Part shown: in pieces, positions 57,750 to 64,000 of the stretch
Layout of the letters: the number at the start of each line of letters is the position of its first letter
Numbering within the stretch: the first letter of the stretch is position 1
NCBI RefSeq assembly: GCF_030406325.1
Contig: NZ_JAUEQY010000009.1
Span: 186,001-250,000 of the forward strand
DNA: 64,000 bases
DNA from: Actinomadura sp. DC4
GTDB lineage: Bacteria; Actinomycetota; Actinomycetes; Streptosporangiales; Streptosporangiaceae
Direction of reading: 5' to 3'
Made by a program: the position numbers and the translations under genes
The notes under the pieces: generated by a model
The model's database searches: none
Told to the model about the DNA's origin: nothing
The model's input: the letters and a program-made list of their open reading frames with translations, nothing else

Positions 57750-58600
57750 CGCTGACCCTGCCCGTCACCGCCCTGTCGATCGCCGAGCCGGACGGCCTCG
57801 ACCATGACGGCGTGGTGCGCTTCGTCCGCGTGCTCGAGGAGAGCGGCCACCCCATGGTCTGGATCCCCGAGGTCACCGGGCGCGAGGCGTTCACCACCGC
57901 CGCCCTCGTGCTCGGCGCGACGCGGCGGATGATCGTCGGCAACGGCGTCGCCCGCGCCCTCGAACGCGTGCCGAAGTCCGCCGCGTCCGCGGCGCGGGAC
58001 CTCGCCGCCGGCCACCCCGGACGGTACGTGCTGGGCCTCGGCGTCAGCGGCGCGGCCCGCGAGCGAGGCGTCGGCCCGCTGCCGTTCATGCGCGACTACC
58101 TGGACGGGATCGACGCGACGCTCCCGCGCCGCGTGCCCCGGGTGCTCGGCGCCTACTCGGCCGGGCTCACCCGGCTGGCCGCCGCACGCGCCGACGGGCT
58201 GATCACGTTCCTCGTCACGCCGGAGCACACCCGCTGGGCGCGCGAGACGATCGGGCCGGACCTGTTCCTGTCGGTCGTCCAGTGGGCGGTGGTCGGCCGC
58301 GACCGGGCCGCGGCCCGCGACGTCGCGCGCGAGCGTCTGGCCTACTACCTGACGCTGCCGCACCAGATCGCCAAGCTGACGCGGCTCGGGTTCACCGAGG
58401 CCGACCTCGCGCCGCCCGGGTCCGACCGGCTCGTCGACGCGCTCGTCGCCTGCGGCACGCCGGAGCAGGTACGCGAGGCGCTGCGGCGGCAGTACGACGC
58501 CGGCGCCACACAGGTGGCCGTCAGCCTGGTCGGCCCGCTCGACGACGCGAAGCTCGACGCCTACCGGGCGCTGGCGCCGAGCATGGAGAGGACGAACTGA
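57746..58600 (+). CDS. LLM-class F420-dependent oxidoreductase-like protein
   Basis: About 284 residues. LPVTALSIAEPDGLDHDGVVRFVRVLEESGHPMVWIPEVTGREAFTTAALVLGATRRMIVGNGV gives the TIM-barrel luciferase-like opening; PGRYVLGLGVSGA and AARADGLITFLVTPEH follow. Probably uses F420 or FMN. ATG 57746 overlaps the aldolase stop. Confidence 0.85.
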   Translation: MTLTLPVTALSIAEPDGLDHDGVVRFVRVLEESGHPMVWIPEVTGREAFTTAALVLGATRRMIVGNGVARALERVPKSAASAARDLAAGHPGRYVLGLGVSGAARERGVGPLPFMRDYLDGIDATLPRRVPRVLGAYSAGLTRLAAARADGLITFLVTPEHTRWARETIGPDLFLSVVQWAVVGRDRAAARDVARERLAYYLTLPHQIAKLTRLGFTEADLAPPGSDRLVDALVACGTPEQVREALRRQYDAGATQVAVSLVGPLDDAKLDAYRALAPSMERTN

Positions 58601-59535
58601 TGCGAACAGCCGAGAAGGTCATCATCACCACCGCGGTGACGGGCTCGGTCAACGTGCCGTCCCAGAGCCCGTACCTCCCGCTGTCCGCCGGGCAGGTGAC
58701 CGAGGCGGCGCTGGGGGCGATCGAGGCCGGGTCGGCCATCGTGCACCTGCACGCCCGGCTGCCGGACGGGCGGCCCACGTTCGAGCCCGAGGTCTTCGAC
58801 CAGATCATCGGTCCCATCGCCGAGCGCACCGACGCCGTCATCAACATCACCACCGGCGGTTCGACGGCGATGACGATGGAGCAGCGGCTGGCGGCCGCCG
58901 TACGGCTCCGGCCCGAGCTCGCGTCGCTGAACATGGGCTCGATGAACTTCGTGTACGCGGGGATCGCCGACAAGGTGACCGAGTGGCGGTACGACTGGGA
59001 GAAGCCGTACGTCCTCAACACCTACTCCCAGCCGTTCGTCAACACCTTCGACGCGATCGAGCACACTCTGCGGACGCTCGGCGCGTCCGGCACGCGGTTC
59101 GAGTACGAGTGCTACGACATCGGCCACCTCTACACGCTCGCGTACTTCGTCGAGAAGGGCCTCGCCGAGCCGCCGCTGCTGGTCCAGGGGGTGTTCGGTG
59201 TCCTCGGCGGCATCGGCGCCGACCACGAGAACCTGGAGCACATGGTGCGGATCGCCGACAAGCTCTTCGGCGAGGACTACTCATTCTCCGCCTTCGCCGC
59301 CGGACGGGACCAGATACAGTTCGGCACTCACAGCGCGTGGCTCGGCGGTCACGTGCGGGTGGGTCTCGAAGACAGCCTGTGGATCGGCAAGGGGCGCCTC
59401 GCGGAGAGCAACGCCCAGCAGGTCGGCAAGGTCCGGGCCGTCATCGAGGACCTGGGCAAACAGATCGCCACACCTGCCGACGCCCGCGCGATGCTCGCGC
59501 TCCGGGGCGTCGAGAACACCGAGAGGATCTCATGA
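58600..59535 (+). CDS. BKACE-family beta-keto acid cleavage enzyme
   Basis: About 311 residues. VIITTAVTGSVNVP, SAIVHLHARLPDG (zinc H49, H51), INITTGG, LNMGSMNF, QGVFGVLGG and HVRVGLEDSLW with KGRLAESNAQQV are the 3-keto-5-aminohexanoate cleavage enzyme motifs. Condenses a beta-keto acid with acetyl-CoA to yield acetoacetate plus CoA ester. The substrate within the BKACE family is unknown. ATG overlaps the LLM stop by one base. Confidence 0.9.
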   Translation: MRTAEKVIITTAVTGSVNVPSQSPYLPLSAGQVTEAALGAIEAGSAIVHLHARLPDGRPTFEPEVFDQIIGPIAERTDAVINITTGGSTAMTMEQRLAAAVRLRPELASLNMGSMNFVYAGIADKVTEWRYDWEKPYVLNTYSQPFVNTFDAIEHTLRTLGASGTRFEYECYDIGHLYTLAYFVEKGLAEPPLLVQGVFGVLGGIGADHENLEHMVRIADKLFGEDYSFSAFAAGRDQIQFGTHSAWLGGHVRVGLEDSLWIGKGRLAESNAQQVGKVRAVIEDLGKQIATPADARAMLALRGVENTERIS

Positions 59536-60296
59536 GCACCACCTCATCGCCGCTCGCCGGCAAGGTCGTCCTGCTCGTCGGAGCGAGCACGGGCATCGGA
59601 GCCGACGCCGCACGCGTACTCGCCGCGGACGGAGCCGCCCTGATGCTCGTCGCCCGCACCGAGGAACCGCTGGCCAAGCTCACCGCCGAGCTCACGGCGG
59701 CGGGCCACGACGCGGCCTACACGACCGGCGACGTCGCGAAGGCGGCGGACGTCGCCGCCTTCGTCGACGCCACGGTCGCCCGGTTCGGCCGGCTCGACGG
59801 GGCGTACAACAACGCCGCGATGGGCGGCGGCGGCCGCCTCGACGCGGTCTCCGAAGACGACTTCGACCGGATCATGGCCGTGAACGTGAAGGGCACGTGG
59901 CTGTGCGTCCGCGAGGAGGTCCGCGTGATGGAGCGGCAGGGCTCTGGATCGATCGTCAACGTGAGCAGCATCGGCGGCCTCCGCGGCAGCTCGGGCATGG
60001 GCGCCTACCAGGCCACCAAGCACGCGGTCATCGGCCTGACGCGTACGGCGGCCCACGACTTCGGCCCGCTGGGCATCCGCGTGAACGCGGTGGCCCCGGG
60101 CCCGACCGAGAGCCCGATGCTCGACGAGCTGCGGCGCACGGTCCCCGGCGGCGTGGAGGCCCGGATCGCCGCCACACCGCTGCGCAAGGTGGGCACGGGC
60201 GCCGAGGTGGCAGCGACCGTGAGCTTCCTGCTGAGCGAACGCGCAAGCCACATCAGCGGAGTCGTCCTACCGGTCGACGGCGGGTTCCTCGCCTGA
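59532..60296 (+). CDS. SDR-family oxidoreductase
   Basis: About 254 residues. VVLLVGASTGIGADAARVLAADG cofactor loop, GRLDGAYNNAAMGGGG, N-S-Y-K with S146, Y159 and K163 (SIVNVSSIGG, AYQATKHAV), and the substrate segment VNAVAPGPTESPML. NAD(P)-dependent alcohol/ketone interconversion. Last gene of the operon; start overlaps the BKACE stop. Confidence 0.93.
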   Translation: MSTTSSPLAGKVVLLVGASTGIGADAARVLAADGAALMLVARTEEPLAKLTAELTAAGHDAAYTTGDVAKAADVAAFVDATVARFGRLDGAYNNAAMGGGGRLDAVSEDDFDRIMAVNVKGTWLCVREEVRVMERQGSGSIVNVSSIGGLRGSSGMGAYQATKHAVIGLTRTAAHDFGPLGIRVNAVAPGPTESPMLDELRRTVPGGVEARIAATPLRKVGTGAEVAATVSFLLSERASHISGVVLPVDGGFLA

Positions 60297-60340
60297 GCGA
60301 CCCGGCGGCGATGGCGGGGGCGGTCTGTCCGGCCGGCGTG

Positions 60341-60880
60341 CGTGCCCGGTCGAGGGGCGCCGATGGCGTTCAGGTAGCCGAAGCCCGGGTCGGTTTCGTA
60401 CCGGCCCGTCCCCTCCGGGCGGCGGGCCGAGGCGGACAGTGCCCGGCCGATCTGGGCCGGGGTCGGCTCGGGGTATTCCGACCTGATCAGAGCCACCGCC
60501 GCGGTCGCGAACGTCAGTGCCACGTCGCCGCCTCCGAGGGTCCACACTCGGTGGTCCGGGCCGATGGCGGGCAGTGCGAGGCCGGAGGCGGAGATGATCA
60601 CAGAACCTCCCGCGGAGGTCGAGCGCCGGTCGCGGCGGCCCGTGGCGGTGACGGCGCCGACTCCGATCACGCCGGGTGCCGACACCGGGTCGGGGAACAC
60701 CTCCGGGTAGCGAAGGCCGACCGTGCCGATGATGACGACGTTCTTCGCCTGGGCGTAGGCGATCGCGGTCCGGAGTCCGGTGGCGACCTCGTTCTCGACG
60801 GAGCTGGGGTCGACCGCGATGACGCCGGCGCCGTGGTCGACGGCGTAACGGATCCCGCCGGCGATGGGGTCGGCCCGTTT
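60341..60880 (-). pseudogene. Decayed S8 subtilase (mycosin-like) C-terminal region
   Basis: Minus-strand frame: DPIAGGIRYAVDHGAGVIAVDP, AKNVVIIGTVGLRYPEVFPDP, APGVIGVGAVTATG, GGGDVALTFATAAVALIRSE and YETDPGFGYLNAI. It follows subtilases of the mycosin type, but the position of catalytic Ser (GTSxA) is replaced (GDVxL). The Asp/His part is missing. Near a group of type-VII-like genes, so it may be the relic of a T7SS-associated protease. Confidence 0.7.
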
Positions 60881-60921
60881 CGGCCGTGCCGATCACTCGC
60901 GGCGGGGGTGCCCGGCAGGCG

Positions 60922-61533
60922 TTACAGCGACTGTCCGGCGTTCTCGGCGGCGGGAGTAAAGCGGTCCCTGATGCCGTCGTAGAGCGCCTGCTCCTTCTTG
61001 ATGAGCGCGAGGCAGTTGTTCATCGTGCCGTTGAAGTCGTCCACGTCGTACTCGTTGAGGTCGTCGAAGGAGCCGATGATCCTCTGCGCGTGCTCGTGGA
61101 TCTTCTTGTCGTCCGACCAGGGCAACCACGCCCATTTCTGGTTCTCGTCGAGCTCTTTCTTGAGCTCCGCGAGCTGTTCGATCGAGGTCTGCTTGTAGGC
61201 GATGAGCGCCGCGTTCATGGCGAGCAGTGCCGCCGACACCACCTTGAACGAGGTGAGCAGATCGTCGACGTTCCGGGCCGGGACGTCGCGCCAGTAGGCG
61301 GCGAAGGCCTCGATGGCGGGCCCCTCGTTCTTTTGGAGGACCGCCTTGATGGCATCTTCGGGGTTCAGCCGGGTGAGCTCCAACGCGACGCCGACGCCGC
61401 CCCACCGGTCACCGCCGGCCTTGAAGTTGACCTCGTCGTCGCTCGGCCAGCGGAACTTCATCGTGCCCTCGGCCGTCCAGTGCTCGACCAGGTGCAGGAG
61501 GTCCGCCGGCAGGGTGATCTTCTCGTTTCCCAC
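60922..61533 (-). CDS. Helical protein of T7SS-associated character, unknown
   Basis: About 203 residues. PADLLHLVEHWTAEGTMKFRWPSDDEVNFKAGGDRWGGVGVALELTRLN resembles WXG100-related/PPE-like helical N-termini. The rest is helical with KKELDENQKWAWLPWSDDKK. No signal peptide; no YxxxD/E export motif obvious. It lies between the decayed subtilase and a second helical protein. Function unknown; type VII link is inference from neighbours. Confidence 0.65.
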   Translation of the reverse strand: MGNEKITLPADLLHLVEHWTAEGTMKFRWPSDDEVNFKAGGDRWGGVGVALELTRLNPEDAIKAVLQKNEGPAIEAFAAYWRDVPARNVDDLLTSFKVVSAALLAMNAALIAYKQTSIEQLAELKKELDENQKWAWLPWSDDKKIHEHAQRIIGSFDDLNEYDVDDFNGTMNNCLALIKKEQALYDGIRDRFTPAAENAGQSL

Positions 61534-61538
61534 GGCCG

Positions 61539-61973
61539 TCAGTCCCGGTTCTTCATCTTGTCGAGCACGCCGAACACGGAGGTGAGGTTGGCGTCTTCGG
61601 CGGCCTTCCTGTTCTCCGACATCCGGTACAGGCCCCTGGCGCCGTAGTCGGCCTGTTTCGCGGTCGTGGTGACCGCCGAGATCGCCGAGTCGTAGAAATG
61701 GTCGAACGTCTCGAAGAAGCCTTTCGTCAGGAACACCTCATGCGGTTCCGGCGAGAAATCCCCGATGCTCTGCCAGCGCGACCCTTTGTAAGCGTGCTCG
61801 TCGGAGATCTCCCGGTAGAGCGACAACTGCTCGTGCGCCGGCAGGACGGTCATGGCGTCCCACGAGCCGTACTGGCTTCCGCCTGCGGGAATCTGTTCCT
61901 CGTAGGTGTCCACGGTCGCGGAGCCGATGGCTTTCGCCGCGTCCTCCAGCGATTTGGAATCGTATTTCGGCAT
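61539..61973 (-). CDS. Small helical protein, T7SS-like neighbourhood, unknown
   Basis: 144 residues. Central stretch DAMTVLPAHEQLSLYREISDEHAYKGSRWQSIGDF; C-terminal helix FDHFYDSAISAVTTTAKQADYGARGLYRM. Predicted soluble, helical, no Cys. It is close to the following gene (5 bases), so same operon. No known domain. Confidence 0.65.
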   Translation of the reverse strand: MPKYDSKSLEDAAKAIGSATVDTYEEQIPAGGSQYGSWDAMTVLPAHEQLSLYREISDEHAYKGSRWQSIGDFSPEPHEVFLTKGFFETFDHFYDSAISAVTTTAKQADYGARGLYRMSENRKAAEDANLTSVFGVLDKMKNRD

Positions 61974-62002
61974 GAGTGGCTCCAGGCCTTTCCCTCGGTG
62001 TG

Positions 62003-62392
62003 CTATCGGCTGCGCATCAGGCCGGCGATCACGCGGTTGATCTCTTCCATGCGCTGGGAGTACTCCGCCTGGATCTCTTCCAGCCTCGCGCGCAACCGGT
62101 CCTCGGAGGCGGGGCCCGGGTCGTGGTCGGCGAGCCGGCCGAACCAGTCCCGCTGCGCCGCGCGTACGGCCTCCCGGGTCAGTTCACCGAGCGTGCGGGC
62201 GTCCTGCCGCAGCGCCCGCGGGTTGATCTCCACCGTGTCCACGAGGCCGTCGGTGCCGATGGTGACCCGCACGTTGTCGTCCGCGGAGGCGCCGTGACCG
62301 GTCGGTGGCTTCTCGAGTGCCGCCGGGCCGCCCGGCCACGCCGAGGCGGGCGCCTCGTCCTTTCCTGCGGAACGCTTGCGAAAGTCAGCCAT
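62003..62392 (-). CDS. YbaB/EbfC-like protein
   Basis: About 129 residues. VRVTIGTDGLVDTVEINPRALRQDARTLGELTREAVRAAQRDWF is the YbaB/EbfC signature and a C-terminal coiled-coil helix (RLEEIQAEYSQRMEEINRVIAGL) follows. YbaB-like proteins of actinobacteria are common beside WXG100-like and T7SS proteins. ATG 62392. Short spacing to the next gene. Confidence 0.8.
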   Translation of the reverse strand: MADFRKRSAGKDEAPASAWPGGPAALEKPPTGHGASADDNVRVTIGTDGLVDTVEINPRALRQDARTLGELTREAVRAAQRDWFGRLADHDPGPASEDRLRARLEEIQAEYSQRMEEINRVIAGLMRSR

Positions 62393-62526
62393 GACGACAC
62401 CGTCCCCATTTTCGGATCGACGGTGAAGCCTGCGGAGGCACCGCCGAAACAAGATCAAAGTAGCGGAACGGTCCGTGACCGGCGCAAGAGTCGAACACAT
62501 TCCCCTGCGCCGCCCTCTCCGTACGG

Positions 62527-62562
62527 CGCGGCCCCCGGGAGCGTCGTCTCCCGGGGGCCGCG
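62527..62562 (-). terminator. Hairpin terminator between YbaB-like and CBM2-GH18 genes
   Basis: 15-bp perfect stem: CGCGGCCCCCGGGAG, loop CGTCGT and the reverse complement. It starts 10 bases after the stop of the GH18 gene (62572) in transcript direction. Confidence 0.8.
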
Positions 62563-62571
62563 TCCGGGGTC

Positions 62572-64000
62572 TCAGCCGGTGAACGCCTTGGTGAACGCGT
62601 CCGCGGCCTGGTCGATGCTGCTGCAGGTCGCGCTGGCGGTGCTCTGCGCCCCGCCGGGGCACGGCTTGTCACGCGTCGCCGACCACATCGACGTCCAGGC
62701 CAGCTTCTTCTCCTTGGCGAACGCGGCGACCTTCGTCGCGTCGGCCGGCCGGAAGACCTCGGTGCTGGTGTCGTTGACGCCGATCATCGGCGTGATGGCG
62801 ATCTTGCTCCAGGCGTCGCCGACGCCGAGGGCCTGCTCGACCTGCTTCTCGGTGGACGTGGCCGCCTGGATGGCGTAGTCGCCCATCTTGCCGTCCGGGT
62901 TCGGCGCCTGGCCGTCGCCGTAGTCCATGGCCATCACGTTCACCGCCGCGACGTCGGTGCCCTTGGCCTTGGCCGACGAGAGGAGGTTCACCCCGTCCTG
63001 GGTGAGCCCGCTGGGCAGCACGGGCAGCGTGAACGAGACGTCGAGCCCGCCGACCTGCTTCTGGAGCGTCGTGATCGCCTCGGCCCGCCGGTCGTTCGCC
63101 GTCTTGTCCGCGATGGCGGCGCCCTCGATGTCGAAGTCGACCTTCTTCAGGTCGAAGGCGTCGATCACCTTCTTGTACGCGGTGGCCAGGTCGCCGGCGC
63201 TCGTGCACGCCTGGGCGAGCTCGGTGCCGTTCGCGCCGCCGAAGGAGACGCGGACGTCGCCGCCCGCCGCGCGCAGGTCACCGATCTTCTTGGCCACCTC
63301 GTTGTCGCCGAGTTCCTGCGAGCCGCCCCACTTGGGCGCGCAGCCGCCGCCGGAGACGACGAACGCGAGGTTGAACGTCTTGACGCCGGTGCGCCTGGCA
63401 GCGTCGACCAGGTCGTACGGCGGGAACAGGCCGACGTCGACGTACGGGGAGAAACCGCCGCTCGACGACGACTTCGGAGGCGTCGGCGGTGCGCTCTTGG
63501 TCGGCTCGGGCGTGGCCGTCAGCGTGGCGGCCGGCGGAGGCGGGCTCGGCGCCTGCGTGTCGCCGGCGTTCTCACAGGCCGAGCCGTTGACCTGGCACGC
63601 GGACGGAGCGCTCGTGGCGCCCTGGGCGACGAACCCGACGACGGTGGAACCCCCGGGCCCGAGGTCGGCGTTCCAGGAGGCGTTCTTGACCTGCACGTGG
63701 GTGCCGCCGGCCGAGTAGACGCCGTCCCACAGGCTGCTCACCTTCGTCCCGGAGGGCAGGTCGAACTGCAGGTTCCAGCCGTGGATGGCCTCGGCGCCGG
63801 TGTTGGTCAGCGTGTACTGGGCGCTGTAACCGCCGTCCCACGCGCTGACCCGCTTGTACGTGGCCTTGATCGATGCCGCGTCGGCCGGTCCGGTGGTGAC
63901 GAACAGGGCGGCACCGGTGATGCCGACGACGGTGGTCAGACCGCCTGCGGTCCACAGGGCCAGCCGCCGCCGGCGAGGGTGGCGCGCTCGGTGTGCGCTC
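62572..64000 (-). CDS. Secreted CBM2-GH18 chitinase-like protein, 5' end cut by window
   Basis: At least 476 residues; the start codon lies beyond base 64000. Signal peptide RRRRLALWTAGGLTTVVGITGAALF with cleavage near ADA, then CBM2 (TYKRVSAWDGGYSAQYTLTNTGAEAIHGWNLQFDLPSG, SSLWDGVYSAGGTHV and NASWNADLGPGGSTVVGFVAQG), Pro/Thr-rich linker, and a GH18-type barrel: DLVDAARRTGVKTFNLAFV, GGDVRVSFGGANGTE, KVDFDIEGAA (DxxDxDxE catalytic region, Glu present) and VNVMAMDYGDG. Likely hydrolyses chitin or related polymers outside the cell. Confidence 0.9.
   Translation of the reverse strand, partial: SAHRARHPRRRRLALWTAGGLTTVVGITGAALFVTTGPADAASIKATYKRVSAWDGGYSAQYTLTNTGAEAIHGWNLQFDLPSGTKVSSLWDGVYSAGGTHVQVKNASWNADLGPGGSTVVGFVAQGATSAPSACQVNGSACENAGDTQAPSPPPPAATLTATPEPTKSAPPTPPKSSSSGGFSPYVDVGLFPPYDLVDAARRTGVKTFNLAFVVSGGGCAPKWGGSQELGDNEVAKKIGDLRAAGGDVRVSFGGANGTELAQACTSAGDLATAYKKVIDAFDLKKVDFDIEGAAIADKTANDRRAEAITTLQKQVGGLDVSFTLPVLPSGLTQDGVNLLSSAKAKGTDVAAVNVMAMDYGDGQAPNPDGKMGDYAIQAATSTEKQVEQALGVGDAWSKIAITPMIGVNDTSTEVFRPADATKVAAFAKEKKLAWTSMWSATRDKPCPGGAQSTASATCSSIDQAADAFTKAFTG

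Noticed and set aside
1-64000. tRNA or rRNA genes
   Set aside because: No T-loop type sequence with acceptor stem outside coding frames and no rRNA conserved segments seen by eye; a covariance-model scan would be decisive.

Overview
The window is high-GC actinomycete chromosome. The short motif CGTACG recurs in almost every native gene, starts are ATG/GTG with 4-bp stop-start overlaps, and regulators (TetR, MarR, IclR, LysR, RsbA/STAS) and secreted hydrolases are abundant. SARP, KAS III, group II decarboxylase and type VII secretion-type proteins fit Streptosporangiales/Thermomonosporaceae or a relative; that assignment is inference from composition and gene content. No rRNA, tRNA or CRISPR array was seen.

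Layout. 1-8039: a truncated TetR, an MFS pump and a MaoC protein, then a catabolic block (CaiB-type CoA-transferase, acyl-CoA dehydrogenase, CMD protein, VOC dioxygenase) divergent from a TetR gene and a kinase-DUF6285 fusion, with a 23-bp palindrome in between. 8522-11096: two tandem seven-bladed Vgb-like propellers with gene-conversion-like identity blocks. 11286-14505: a decarboxylase pseudogene, an SRPBCC/metallo-hydrolase pair and a secreted PLD. 15113-17395: an A+T-richer membrane protein of unknown function followed by an ISAs1-type transposase remnant. 17471-23885: PAP2 enzyme, MFS/TetR pair with a large dyad, secreted carboxylesterase and a Zn-ribbon/coiled-coil membrane protein. 24562-28995: a decayed stretch with broken mtnA, KAS III, SARP, FlK-like thioesterase and TetR genes among intact aldolase, methyltransferase and amidohydrolase genes.

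29113-34590 is the most unusual locus: one six-gene minus-strand operon of a PLP decarboxylase, a PaaK/LuxE-like adenylate-forming enzyme and four mutually related small proteins that resemble the AidA/PixA inclusion-body family. 34849-41762: TetR and FBP-type Zn-finger protein around a palindrome, gene fragments, an RsbA/STAS partner-switch pair, and a VWA/substrate-binding protein coupled to a solute-binding protein with no transporter nearby. 41856-47164: MarR, GH13, an amine-oxidase-like flavoprotein, an MFS pump and a divergent LysR with a perfect palindrome. 47373-52423: small secreted protein, a GH-like protein without its secretion signal, hydrolase/flavin monooxygenase operon divergent from TetR with twin operators, and a PhnB-like protein.

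52732-60296 is a complete-looking catabolic regulon: an IclR regulator, an MHS-type transporter and a six-gene operon (DUF6282, cupin, HpcH/HpaI aldolase, LLM oxidoreductase, BKACE enzyme, SDR). The same 15-bp operator core lies before the regulator and between transporter and operon. The right end (60341-64000) holds a decayed subtilase, two helical proteins and a YbaB-like protein of type VII secretion flavour, and a CBM2-GH18 protein cut by the window edge.

About twelve gene remnants in 64 kb mark this as a region of active gene turnover.
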